From contig NZ_JADEXG010000021.1 in the NCBI RefSeq assembly GCF_015207255.1, positions 1-64,000 of the forward strand: a DNA stretch of 64,000 bases, read 5' to 3'. Shown here piece after piece: positions 35,614 through 43,793 of the stretch. Below the pieces are notes generated by a model, which saw nothing but the letters and a program-made list of their open reading frames with translations, did no database searches and was not told the origin of the DNA. This stretch comes from Vasconcelosia minhoensis LEGE 07310. GTDB lineage: Bacteria > Cyanobacteriota > Cyanobacteriia > Phormidesmidales > Phormidesmidaceae. The number at the start of each line of letters is the position of its first letter. The first letter of the stretch is position 1. Position numbers and translations under genes: made by a program.

Positions 35614-36540
35614 ATGACGCAGACTAAAAGTGCTACGGCCATTCGCCAGGCAGACTGGGTCGAACACTATCGCCAAAAGCATCCTGCCGCAGAGCGCTGG
35701 GCCGTGGGCTACGGGCAATTGGGGAGCCACGTTAACCTCCATAGGGCTGGCGGCCTGGCGGAGGGCGGCTACCTCGGTTTTGTACAGCTGCAGTACATGC
35801 ACATGCCGCTCCCGGGGGAAAGCCTGATTACTTTTCTCAGCGACGGGGCTTTTGAGGAGCAGCGGGGCAGCGATTGGGCTCCCCGCTGGTGGCGTCAGAA
35901 AGACTGTGGCGATATCCTGCCGATCATGATCAACAACGGCCGCCGTATTGACCAGCGCAGCACAATGGCTCAGAAAGGCGGGACTGACTGGCTTGTGCGC
36001 CACCTGCGGTTAAATAGCTTTGACCCAATCGTGATTGACGGTACGGACCCTGCCGCCTTTGTCTGGCTGATCTTTGATGGAGCAGCGGCTCCATGCCGCC
36101 GGCACAGTCGCAGAGGAGGGAGACGACGGCTATCCCGTTTCCCTCCCCTATGGCATTGCCGTTTCTGAAAAGGGCGCGGGCTTCGTCAACGCTGGCACCA
36201 ATCTAGCCCATGACCTGCCCCTCGATGTCAGTCCTCAAAAAGACATCGAAAGGGTGAAACTGTTTAACGAATGGGCGCGGAAACTCTGGGTGCCACCGGC
36301 GGAAATGCGAGCCGCGATCGCGACTGGCACAAATTTCCAAGGGGCAAACTTGGTTCAGGCAGACCTCAGCCAAGCCGATCTGACCGATGCCAACTTGTCG
36401 GGAGCAGATCTAAATCAGGCACAGTTTCAAAGAACAAAACTAAGTCGGGTCAATCTTAAACAAGTCGATTTGAGGATGGCAGATTTAAGTGAAGCTGTTT
36501 TGACTGATGCCATCATGCCTGATAATTCAGCAAGGATTTA
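35614..36540 (+). pseudogene. xfp: Decayed phosphoketolase fused to pentapeptide repeats
   Basis: The first frame (35614 on) contains MHMPLPGESLITFLSDGAFE, EEQRGSDWAPRWW and PIMINNGRRIDQR, typical of the thiamine-diphosphate-binding part of xylulose-5-P/fructose-6-P phosphoketolase. At about 36075 the frame shifts, by loss of about two bases, into a second frame. That reads MEQRLHAAGTV, LPYGIAVSEKGAGF and GTNLAHDLPL, continuing the same enzyme. After RKLWVPPAEMRAAIATG it changes abruptly to pentapeptide repeats (A-N/D-L-x-x) until the TAA at 36539-36541. The N-terminal ~200 and the C-terminal ~400 residues of the enzyme are missing. It cannot be active. Confidence 0.8.
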
Positions 36541-36568
36541 AATGCACTAGGTCAGGGAAAAACACAGA

Positions 36569-36728
36569 TAAGTAGGTCAGCAAAATTATTTTCCAAATGT
36601 TGAGGCTCCCTGAGTCCTCCCATACTGGCGGTGGCTGAATTCAAAGCCCCCAGGATTGGGGGTTGGGGGCCTACGCGAGCAATCAAACTTGCTATTTGTT
36701 TTTGTAACCGATTAAGTTGATCTACTTA
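36569..36728. mobile_element. MITE-like element, copy 1
   Basis: This 160-bp non-coding element begins TAAGTAGGTCAGC and ends GTTGATCTACTTA, imperfect terminal inverted repeats (11 of 13 matching). A closely related copy lies at 39517-39700. The shared interior includes GTTGAGGCTCCCTGAGTCCT and CTTGTTTTTGTAA. The TA at each end could be the target duplication of an IS630/mariner-type element. Confidence 0.65.
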
Positions 36729-36763
36729 ACGAGCGTCAAGCGTTGAGATGAGCAGGACCAAAA

Positions 36764-37429
36764 ATGCTGTTTAGAGATCGAACTGAAGCAGGACAGAGGC
36801 TGGCTCAGAAATGAGCAGCCTATGCCAATCGTCAGGATGTCATCGTGCTGGGGTTGCCTCGGGGAGGTGTACCTGTAGCATTTGAAGTGGCCATGGCACT
36901 CAATGCGCCGCTCGATGTTTTCCTAGTGCGTAAGCTAGGGGTTCCCGAGCACGAAGAATGGGCCATGGGAGCTATTGCCAGCGGCGGCGTTCGGATCCTG
37001 AATCAGGAAGTCGTCGAAAGGCTAGACCTATCCGAGGTTGCCATTGACCAGGTAGCCGCTGCCGAGCAGCAGGAGCTAGAACGCCGCGAGCAAGCCTATC
37101 GGGGTAATCGTCCGCCCCTGAACTTGAGTGACCTCAGCGTAATTTTAGTTGATGATGGCCTGGCAACCGGTGCGACGATGCGCGCTGCTGCCGTCGCCAT
37201 CAGGCAGCAGCAGCCCAAACAAACTATCGCTGCTGTACCCGTGTCTGCCCCTGAAATCTGCGATGAGTTCCAGGTCGAGGTAGACAAAATTATTTGTGCT
37301 GAAACACCAAGACCTTTTTTTGCGGTTGGCCTGTGGTACGAACAGTTTTCACAAACAACCGATGATGAAGTCCGAAACTTACTCCAACAGGCTGCTGAGC
37401 GAGAGACGATAGCTACGCGACAGAATTAA
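36764..37429 (+). pseudogene. Phosphoribosyltransferase-like gene with an in-frame TGA
   Basis: The natural start appears to be the ATG at 36764 (MLFRDRTEAGQRLAQ). A TGA at 36812-36814 is codon 17, and the frame then continues as AAYANRQDVIVLGLPRGGVP to 37429. The body has the phosphoribosyl-pyrophosphate-binding segment VILVDDGLATGATMRAA. This type of PRTase-domain protein has no proven substrate. Translation could restart at the GTG at 36845, giving 194 residues that lack the N-terminus, so partial function is not excluded. It is followed 11 bp later by an esterase stub. Confidence 0.75.
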
Positions 37430-37440
37430 GAGACTGAACA

Positions 37441-37713
37441 ATGGCACAGACTAAAACGATTCCAGCGGCCCTGCGCCAGGCAGCCCACCCCCTCACAGGA
37501 GAAGCGACCGATTACGATCCCTTGATGGAGCTGATTGGCGACGCTCGTTTTGTTCTAATTGGCGAAGCGTCCCACGGTACTCACGAGTTTTATCGAGAGC
37601 GGGCCGAAATTACTAAGCGGCTCATCCAGGAGAAAGGCTTTACCGCCGTAGCCGTCGAAGCAGACTGGCCGGATGCTTACCGGGTAAACCGCTATGTCCG
37701 GGCTGCCAGATAA
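37441..37713 (+). pseudogene. N-terminal stub of an erythromycin-esterase-family protein
   Basis: The frame begins normally for the family: [20 protein letters not shown] and [20 protein letters not shown], with the catalytic-region Glu and His. It ends after 90 codons, against roughly 400 or more for the family. The last 22 bp overlap the 3' end of the opposite-strand gene at 37692, so a deletion or insertion removed the rest. It forms a former operon with the phosphoribosyltransferase gene upstream, a pairing common in bacteria. Confidence 0.75.
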
Positions 37714-38312
37714 ACGGGCAGGTTGTAAAAAGGCGATTCACCTATCGTTCTCAGATAGTCGGGAACTGAGTCAGATGAGCCGATGGGTTGACTGGCCTGA
37801 CTTAGGCAGCTTTGGGGTGGTACGACTGGACCCGCATTGTATCGATAGAAGTCATTCAAATTAAGTAACAGGCTGCGATATCGAATCCGCTCAGGAGCGG
37901 CTAAGCGTTCTGCATAACGCACTTTTAAGAAGCCTTCCTGTCGCCATTCAGTGAAGTTACCCTCAGGCAGCTCTTCAGGAGTGGAGTGATTGCTCGTTAA
38001 TCGCTCCACCGCCTGCCCGGTGACGGTGTTGTTGTTTACTCTGCCGGTCACGCAAAGGCTAGACCCTTCATAGGGATAGTAGTAATCGCCAACGATTTCA
38101 TCTCCCTGCTTGCGAAAACGAAAACAGACTCCAGAGACCCGATCGATGCCCTCAGCCTGATCGCTGCAAAAGCGATAGTTCGCATCGGGTAGACTTTCGA
38201 TGGTGAACTGGCGGTTAGCCGGTCCGCCGATAACCTGGGCCGCCTGGGCTGGGAGACTGGCGATCGCAGCTGCCATAGCTGGAATGGTAAAAAGTGAAAG
38301 CGTTTTCATCAT
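37692..38312 (-). CDS. Secreted hypothetical protein
   Basis: I start at the ATG at 38310-38312 because [20 protein letters not shown] plus PAQA makes a good signal peptide. The same frame is open 20 codons further upstream. The mature ~180 residues contain [36 protein letters not shown] and five cysteines, suggesting an exported disulfide-bonded protein. A broken paralogue lies at 39224-39516. The family appears to be cyanobacterial and of unknown function. Confidence 0.6.
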   Translation of the reverse strand: MMKTLSLFTIPAMAAAIASLPAQAAQVIGGPANRQFTIESLPDANYRFCSDQAEGIDRVSGVCFRFRKQGDEIVGDYYYPYEGSSLCVTGRVNNNTVTGQAVERLTSNHSTPEELPEGNFTEWRQEGFLKVRYAERLAAPERIRYRSLLLNLNDFYRYNAGPVVPPQSCLSQASQPIGSSDSVPDYLRTIGESPFYNLPVYLAART

Positions 38313-38361
38313 TGGATTACAGCCTTTCTCAATCCAGTGAGATACATCCATGCCTAAACTC

Positions 38362-38431
38362 GATCCCCCCAAATGCTACCTATATTGGTTCTAAAAGGTT
38401 TCCCCCCTTTTCAAGGGGGGCAGGGGGGATC
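38362..38431. repeat. Inverted-repeat element with C-run and G-run
   Basis: GATCCCCCC at 38362-38370 pairs with GGGGGGATC at 38423-38431, and a smaller hairpin CCCCCCTTTTCAAGGGGGG lies between. Elements of this C6/G6 type are scattered between genes in many cyanobacteria. It lies upstream of the secreted-protein gene. Confidence 0.55.
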
Positions 38432-38563
38432 AAACCCGTACCTCAATTGATTAGGAACCACTATATTCGAAGGTTCTGGCAGTCCTGGGGGGCCAAAATT
38501 CGACCGGCATTGTAGCGATAGAAGTCTCCTATCCAGGCGTTTGTAGCTAGCACACCCAGGCTG

Positions 38564-38887
38564 TTAGGCCAAATATTTGGTCAATACCTCCACGTATTCT
38601 TCGTAGGACTTTTTGCCAACTAAGGTTTCGGCCACTTCCCCTTGCTTGAAGAACATTACAGCAGGAATACTCCGAATCTGGTAGCGATTAGCAATCTCTC
38701 GATTTGCATCCAGATCCAATTTTAAGACCTTGGCGCGATCGCTGTACTCATCGGCCAGCTGATCGATCAACGGTGCTACCAGCTTGCAAGGACCACACCA
38801 CGCTGCCGTGCAATCGATTACCAACAATGACTCGGAACTGAGCAGCTCATCAAACTCACCCTCGTTTTGAATATAGGCAGCAGCCAT
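38564..38887 (-). CDS. trxA: Thioredoxin
   Basis: This 107-residue classical thioredoxin has the redox motif WCGPC (within DCTAAWCGPCKLVAPL), the conserved cis-Pro segment RSIPAVMFFKQGE, and the C-terminal VGKKSYEEYVEVL. It reduces disulfides in cytoplasmic target proteins using electrons from ferredoxin- or NADPH-thioredoxin reductase. It sits between the secreted-protein gene and its broken paralogue and appears intact. Confidence 0.94.
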   Translation of the reverse strand: MAAAYIQNEGEFDELLSSESLLVIDCTAAWCGPCKLVAPLIDQLADEYSDRAKVLKLDLDANREIANRYQIRSIPAVMFFKQGEVAETLVGKKSYEEYVEVLTKYLA

Positions 38888-38896
38888 TGAATGTCC

Positions 38897-39136
38897 TCAG
38901 AATCGGATAGACTCATTATCCCACACAGGGGATTGCTCGCATAGGAAATTGCTGATCGCCGTCAGCCCAGCCGATACGAGAAAACCCAAAAAATTCATAC
39001 TCATAGCTGTGGTGATTACTTCCGCAGAAAGTGCCGTAGCGATCGCGGCTGCTATCTTGCTCCTAAAGAGATCTACTTCCTTCAGAGCAATCTCCTTGCA
39101 AATTCCAGATTTTCGCCATACGATGCTGGGCGACAA
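38897..39136 (-). CDS. Doubtful small hydrophobic protein
   Basis: A 79-codon minus-strand frame ends 9 bp before trxA. It has one Ala-rich hydrophobic stretch (AAAIATALSAEVITTAM) and another near residue 50. A similar-length frame is open on the plus strand here, so coding is uncertain. No family is recognised. Confidence 0.25.
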   Translation of the reverse strand: MSPSIVWRKSGICKEIALKEVDLFRSKIAAAIATALSAEVITTAMSMNFLGFLVSAGLTAISNFLCEQSPVWDNESIRF

Positions 39137-39223
39137 CGGCTTTCATTGTTGAAGATCTACAATCCGGCCTCTGCCTAGCTTCAGCGCCGAGAGCTGGCTA
39201 TCCCAGTCATTTAACTCATTCCC

Positions 39224-39516
39224 TTAAAATTTTTCGTCTACCTGCGGATCCGGCGTTTGAGAAAAGATACGCTGCCCCGCAAAGCCGCCCACCTCGCTGT
39301 CATGGGCAATCCCATGAACGCAGATTCCGCGCTCACTATAGGGCTCAAAAAACTGTCCAACAATCTCATCGCCCTGTTTTCGGAATAAAAAGCAAAGTCC
39401 TCTCATTCGCCCGTCCTCAGACTGAGGCTCACTACAGACACGATGATTGGCATTGCGAAAGGAATCGAGCGAGCCGACCTGAGCGCTCTGATCTTGAGCA
39501 ACCAAGGCAGCGTGAT
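39224..39516 (-). pseudogene. Broken paralogue of the secreted protein at 37692
   Basis: The minus-strand frame encodes NHRVCSEPQSEDGRMRGLCF then [20 protein letters not shown], matching the 37692 gene in order. The signal peptide and first residues are missing. The homology stops where a MITE-like element begins (39517), and the C-terminal third is also absent. The insertion probably disrupted it. Confidence 0.65.
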
Positions 39517-39700
39517 TAAGTAGATGAGCAAAATTATTTTCCAGATGTTGAGGCTCCCTGAGTCCTCCCATACTATTGCAGGCTGAATTCAAAGCCCCCA
39601 AAATATAGCCCAAGGGGCATTCAAGAAAGGGGGTTTGGGGGCCTGCGCGAGCAATCCAACTTGCTACTTGTTTTTGTAAACGATTAAGTTGACCTACTTA
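39517..39700. mobile_element. MITE-like element, copy 2
   Basis: This 184-bp element begins TAAGTAGATGAGC and ends GTTGACCTACTTA. It is closely similar to the copy at 36569-36728, with about 24 extra bases in the middle around CAAGGGGCATTCAAGAAAG. It sits at the broken 5' end of the secreted-protein paralogue. It has no coding capacity of its own. Confidence 0.65.
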
Positions 39701-39708
39701 TTATGGAC

Positions 39709-39788
39709 AGCTTGGAGTATTGTAGCTGGTTAGGTTAGATAGGCTGCAAGCTTGGAGTATATCTAGCTGATTTTTGGGTAGATATACT
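39709..39788. repeat. Imperfect 40-bp tandem repeat
   Basis: AGCTTGGAGTAT occurs at 39709-39720 and 39749-39760, and the following bases are partly shared (TAGCTG, then TTAGATA or GTAGATA). The two units lie directly upstream of the FAD monooxygenase gene and might include its promoter. Confidence 0.45.
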
Positions 39789-39842
39789 GTAAGAGTAGAT
39801 CTAATCAGTAGTTATGTGCCAAATTTCTTCTCATTGCGAGCA

Positions 39843-40961
39843 ATGCCAGTGAAGTCAAAAGAACCTTGCGTGATAGTGGGTGCGGGTCCAACGGGACTGG
39901 CTGCAGCACTACTGTTGGCAAAGCGCGGTACTAAGTCCCGCATTGTGGAAAAGCGTCTTGAACCGTCAGCGCATTCCAAGGCATTCGGTGTCAATCCACG
40001 AACACTCGAACTGCTCGAGGGCACTGGAGTGACTGAGCGTTTATTAGAACACGGTCGTCGTATGCAAGCCTTAAACCTCTGGCGCAAAGGCGATCGTCTG
40101 TTTCACCTAGATTTATCGAAGGTAAGACACCGCTTCCCATTCATGCTCATTTATTCACAGGCTAAGACAGAGGCATTACTTGCCGAAACGTTAACTGACC
40201 TGGGCGGCGAGGTAGAACGAGGTGTCGAGTTTCTGTCACTGAATGACGAACAAACACGCTGTCTCAGCCGCCTTCGACACGCCAATGGCAGAGAAGAAGA
40301 GATAACAACCTCAGTCATTCTCGGTGCCGATGGTCCCAGTAGCACCGTCCGCAAAACGCTCGACATCCCATTTGATGGGTCCGACTATGATAACGATTGG
40401 TACCTATACGATGTGGAGCTTGAAACATCGCTGAATGCGGATGAAGCCCACGTCTTTTTGCTGAACGATGGTGCAATGTTTATGGTCCGTATAGAGGACA
40501 ACGTTTGGCGTGTCCTCGGCAATGTTTCAGAACTGCTCGGACGGCTACCACGAGGCTCGAGTCCTGGTAACGTGGTATGGGAGTCTGATTTCAATATCGC
40601 GCATCGCATTGCGCAAAGGTTCCAGCAAGGTTGCGCTTATCTGGGTGGTGATGCTGCGCATATCCATTCCGGTCTGGGCGCACGCGGTATGAATCTGGGT
40701 ATCGAAGACGCATACGTATTCGCAGAACTTACCGCAGTAGATCAGCTGAGTCGCTACCATGACCTGCGCCACGGTACAGATTATCGTGTGCTGCGACAGG
40801 TTCAACGCATGACCGAAGTGCCAAAAGGTAAATCCGCATTCTCCCAAGTTGTGCGTCGAGTTGCTCCACTCATAGCACCTTTCCTTCCTCTCGGTGCTAG
40901 CAAGATGCGTAAGTGGATTCTGGGCTTGGAGCATGAGGTAATCGCCACAAATGGCTCATAA
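39843..40961 (+). CDS. FAD-dependent monooxygenase (PHBH-like group A)
   Basis: I start at the ATG at 39843, which puts the dinucleotide-binding fold near the N-terminus (VIVGAGPTGLAAALLLAKRG). The frame is open further upstream to 39774. The later GGDAAHIHSGLGARGMNLGI motif is the second FAD-binding site of p-hydroxybenzoate-hydroxylase-type enzymes, which hydroxylate aromatic substrates with NAD(P)H and O2. At about 372 residues it lacks a long C-terminal thioredoxin-like domain. The substrate is unknown. It stands alone in the decay zone but appears intact. Confidence 0.85.
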   Translation: MPVKSKEPCVIVGAGPTGLAAALLLAKRGTKSRIVEKRLEPSAHSKAFGVNPRTLELLEGTGVTERLLEHGRRMQALNLWRKGDRLFHLDLSKVRHRFPFMLIYSQAKTEALLAETLTDLGGEVERGVEFLSLNDEQTRCLSRLRHANGREEEITTSVILGADGPSSTVRKTLDIPFDGSDYDNDWYLYDVELETSLNADEAHVFLLNDGAMFMVRIEDNVWRVLGNVSELLGRLPRGSSPGNVVWESDFNIAHRIAQRFQQGCAYLGGDAAHIHSGLGARGMNLGIEDAYVFAELTAVDQLSRYHDLRHGTDYRVLRQVQRMTEVPKGKSAFSQVVRRVAPLIAPFLPLGASKMRKWILGLEHEVIATNGS

Positions 40962-41204
40962 CCACACAGTGGAGCGGATAGCATAAGGTCTCCTCGCGTC
41001 GTTTTAGTCATGTTTGCCGCCGCTCACTTTAGCCATTAGCTGGCTCCGCACAAAGATCTTGCACTCATTCTTCAAGGGTATCGGTAAGTGCGAAAACATT
41101 CAGAAGGTGATGTCTTAAAGCACTCAGCCATAGGCTGGGTTGACGGCAGAAAACCCAATCACTTTTTAGTAACTACTCAGGCTGAGGGAGAAGAGAGGGA
41201 GCAC
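40962..41204. other. Gap without a visible gene
   Basis: Nothing convincing is seen between the monooxygenase stop and the IS3-type end that starts near 41205. It may be the border of the island to the right. Confidence 0.4.
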
Positions 41205-41478
41205 TATAGTGGACCCCAAAAACTGGACAGGTAGCTAAGCTCCGAATCACTCAAAAAATGATAGGAGTTATTCATGAGCAGAAAACGCAGACAGTATAGT
41301 CCAGAGTTCAAAGCAAAAATTGCGATTGCAGCTCTCCGAGGCGACAAAACCGTCGCTGAGCTAGCTAGCCAGTATGAGATCCATCCGACGATGCTGAATA
41401 CATGGAAGCGTCAGCTGCTAGAGAACGCTAGCGAGCTGTTTGACAATGGGAAGACAGCCAGCAAGGCTCAATTGTTAA
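41205..41478 (+). mobile_element. Truncated IS3-family element (left end and orfA start)
   Basis: The terminal motif TAGTGGACCCCAAAAACTGG at about 41206-41225 is a typical IS3-family inverted-repeat end. It is followed at 41274 by the orfA-type frame MSRKRRQYSPEFKAKIAIAA with the helix-turn-helix KTVAELASQYEIHPTMLNTW. The match ends near residue 68 (KAQL, about 41478). OrfB and the right end are missing. The sequence after the break belongs to the flanking island. Confidence 0.8.
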
Positions 41479-41511
41479 ATGTCAAGGCCGTAGCGGTGAC
41501 GTGACAGTCAG

Positions 41512-41856
41512 TTGACAGCAGAGCCAAACACCCCAGTTCAAATTTCTGGACTGCCGCCTGGAATACTGACGGAAGCAGAGGAACCGGTATTTCAAGCCCC
41601 TTGGCAGGCCCATGCCTTTGCCCTTGTGAATCAGCTAACAGCAGCAAAACAGTGTAGCTGGGCTGAGTGGACAGACTATCTGGCCAACGAAATCTCTGCG
41701 ACAGAGCAGGTATCCCCAGGGTCAAAAAGCTACTACGAGCAGTGGGTCGGTGCCTGTGAGAAGCTGCTTGTGGCAAAGGGGCTGCTCGACCCGACAGCAA
41801 TCGACCAGAAGATGACGGACCTGCTGGCTGAGCGTGAAGGGGAACATCAGCATTAG
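41512..41856 (+). CDS. Nitrile hydratase accessory-like protein
   Basis: The 114-residue protein has the pattern of NHase activator/beta-like proteins: PVFQAPWQAHAFALVNQL, WAEWTDYLANEI, SYYEQWVGACEKLLVAKGLL, and a His-rich tail. Such proteins help load the metal into nitrile hydratase. The NHase alpha and beta genes that normally accompany it are absent here, and an IS3 remnant lies immediately upstream. The start is a TTG at 41512, so the true start is uncertain. It overlaps by 4 bp the end of the convergent hydrolase gene. It may be a relic or may serve a distant enzyme. Confidence 0.7.
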   Translation: MTAEPNTPVQISGLPPGILTEAEEPVFQAPWQAHAFALVNQLTAAKQCSWAEWTDYLANEISATEQVSPGSKSYYEQWVGACEKLLVAKGLLDPTAIDQKMTDLLAEREGEHQH

Positions 41857-42473
41857 GATGGGATAGAGGCAGAAGCCGCTACGGCCTGACTCGAAGCAGA
41901 CAGGGCTTCGATAAATTCCTGATGGATCAGTCGCGACTCCCGCTGCAAATATTCCATAGACTTGAGGGCAGCCCAGTGGGCCTCCCAGTCTGACCCCATG
42001 CAGCAGTCTTCAATCACGAAAAAGTGATAGTCGTGTTGATGGGCATCAACGGCGGTGTAGTGGATACATACATTAGTCAACGAGCCCATAATCACTAACA
42101 TTTTGACCCCCAGCCCGCGCAGCAACAGATCTAGGTCGGTAGCAAAGAAAGCGCTGTAGCGGCGCTTGGCGATGGTGAATTCGCCATCGCGGGGGTAGAA
42201 GTCGGAATGGAAATCGGTACCGGGCCAGCTTTCAAGACAGTGAACCGGTTCGGTGCCGTCTAGCTCCCGGCCAAAGTCTACCATTTCTTTCCGATGGACT
42301 TCCTTGGTATGGATAATCGGCATTCCAGCTGCCCTAGCGGCGGCTAATGTTTTCTTAGCCAGCGGCAGCACCTGTGCCGAGCCCACAATGGGCAGGGGAC
42401 CATCGTCAAAATTATCGGCTTGAAAGTCAACAATCAATAGAGCGGTTGCACTCACGTCAAACGCTGAAACCAT
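41853..42473 (-). CDS. Isochorismatase-family cysteine hydrolase
   Basis: The 206-residue protein has the catalytic triad of this superfamily: Asp16 in LIVDFQ, Lys103 in IAKRRYSAFF, and Cys136 in GSLTNVCIHYTA. Members hydrolyse amides such as biuret, triuret, ureidoacrylate or N-carbamoylsarcosine. With a cyanuric-acid-amidohydrolase homologue at 62365 in the same island, a role in cleaving biuret-like products is attractive. Motifs cannot settle the substrate, and the loop HRKEMVDFGRELDG differs from the biuret hydrolases I recall. It is divergent from the binding-protein gene at 42756. Confidence 0.85.
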   Translation of the reverse strand: MVSAFDVSATALLIVDFQADNFDDGPLPIVGSAQVLPLAKKTLAAARAAGMPIIHTKEVHRKEMVDFGRELDGTEPVHCLESWPGTDFHSDFYPRDGEFTIAKRRYSAFFATDLDLLLRGLGVKMLVIMGSLTNVCIHYTAVDAHQHDYHFFVIEDCCMGSDWEAHWAALKSMEYLQRESRLIHQEFIEALSASSQAVAASASIPS

Positions 42474-42637
42474 ACAGGCGTCATCCTTACGATGGGTCTA
42501 CCGGCAAGCGATCTCTCCCAGGCAGAAGGGAAAATTACAATCTACATCTAATTCAAACATTAGATTAGCGAATTAGCAATGAATGTCCTTGCAATTGCTT
42601 TTCTGGCAGTCAAATTGGAAATTAATTTGCTTATTCT

Positions 42638-42679
42638 GTGTATAAAACTACAAAAGGTCTCGATCGGATGACCTAGTCT
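42638..42679 (+). promoter_or_regulatory. Candidate NtcA-activated promoter
   Basis: GTG-TATAAAAC-TAC at 42638-42651 matches the NtcA consensus GTA-N8-TAC except at one base. The -10-like TAGTCT (TAN3T) starts at 42674, leaving 22 bp between them, the spacing of NtcA-activated promoters. It points toward the binding-protein gene, whose ATG is 76 bp further on. A functional site is inferred, not shown. Confidence 0.55.
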
Positions 42680-42755
42680 ATAAGACATTAGCGATCTGTT
42701 ATCTCTAGCTCCCTCCGATCAACCTGCTTAACTGTCGTCGGCGTAGGATTCAGTC

Positions 42756-43793
42756 ATGTGGTTTCAAAAGTCTATCACCCTGTTTTTGATCAGTGCGGCG
42801 ATCGCCTCATGTAGCTCCACTGAACCGGAAACCTCTGCAACATCGCCATCTGAAGCTGACTCGGCTGAAGCGCAAGAGCTGATTCCGGTTAAGGCCGGAC
42901 ATCTGGTTGCGCTGGATATGGCTCCTCTGTTTGTTGGCGTCGAGTCTGGTTGCTTTGAAGAAAACGGGCTGGCGGTGGAGACCGTATTTTTCACCAATCC
43001 AGGCGACAACAATTCGGCCTTAGCGGGCGGATCTATCGACTTCAGCACCAATCCGTTTACCCTGCCCTTCTTTGCCGCCAGCAGCGGCGTGCCGATTAAA
43101 ACTATTGCTGCTGCGGGGGGATGGGGCGTGATGCAGGTGATCGCCAAAAGCGAATATGAGATTGCTTCCGTTGCCGATTTGGCGGCCTATATTGAGGCCA
43201 ATCCCGATCAGCAACTGCGCATCGCTACCCTGCGGGGAGACACGCTGGAGCTGATCTTGCTGGATGCCTTTGAGCAGGCAGGAATTTCAGCTGACGATGT
43301 TGAAATGGTCTATTTTGACGATCTGCTGGCCATGGTCGATGCCTTTAGACTGGGTGAGGTTGACCTGCTGAGCCATATCAAGCCCTATACGACCCAGTTT
43401 GTAGAGAACGGTGAGGCGACAGTGGTTACCGATAATGCCGAGATCTGGTCCCCCACCACGCCGAACACGGTGGTGAGTGTTCTAGAACAAACGCTAACGG
43501 AGCGGCCTGAGGTGGTAGAGGCTTACCTGAAGGGGCTCCAGTGCGCGGCCGAGATGATCAACGAGACGCCAGAAGACGCGATCGCGCTCCTACAGGGCGG
43601 CAACTACTATCGGGTTGAAGATGACGTCATGCTAGAGGCGTTTACGTCTCAACCGTCCCCCATCACCTTTACGCCGGACCTGAAAGCGGTTCAGGGCGTG
43701 GTCGATCAGATGGTCGCGCTGGACTATATCAAGGCTGACGTCCCCGCGAGTGAGATCTTCGATACTTCCACGATTAAAAAGCTAGAGCAGTGA
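42756..43793 (+). CDS. ABC transporter solute-binding lipoprotein (NMT1/SsuA-like)
   Basis: The 345-residue protein begins with a lipoprotein signal peptide ending IAASC-type (ISAAIASCSS, lipobox Cys near 19). The mature part resembles NMT1/THI5 and nitrate/sulfonate/taurine binding proteins: AGHLVALDMAPLFVGVESGC, then GGSIDFSTNPF. It captures a small organic solute in the periplasm and delivers it to the permease at 43790. Its stop overlaps the permease start, so they form one operon with the ATPase at 44625. Confidence 0.85.
   Translation: MWFQKSITLFLISAAIASCSSTEPETSATSPSEADSAEAQELIPVKAGHLVALDMAPLFVGVESGCFEENGLAVETVFFTNPGDNNSALAGGSIDFSTNPFTLPFFAASSGVPIKTIAAAGGWGVMQVIAKSEYEIASVADLAAYIEANPDQQLRIATLRGDTLELILLDAFEQAGISADDVEMVYFDDLLAMVDAFRLGEVDLLSHIKPYTTQFVENGEATVVTDNAEIWSPTTPNTVVSVLEQTLTERPEVVEAYLKGLQCAAEMINETPEDAIALLQGGNYYRVEDDVMLEAFTSQPSPITFTPDLKAVQGVVDQMVALDYIKADVPASEIFDTSTIKKLEQ

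Noticed and set aside
41853-42473. Firm call as biuret hydrolase
   Set aside because: The triad is shared by the whole isochorismatase superfamily and the substrate loops do not clearly match; only the context suggests biuret-like substrates.
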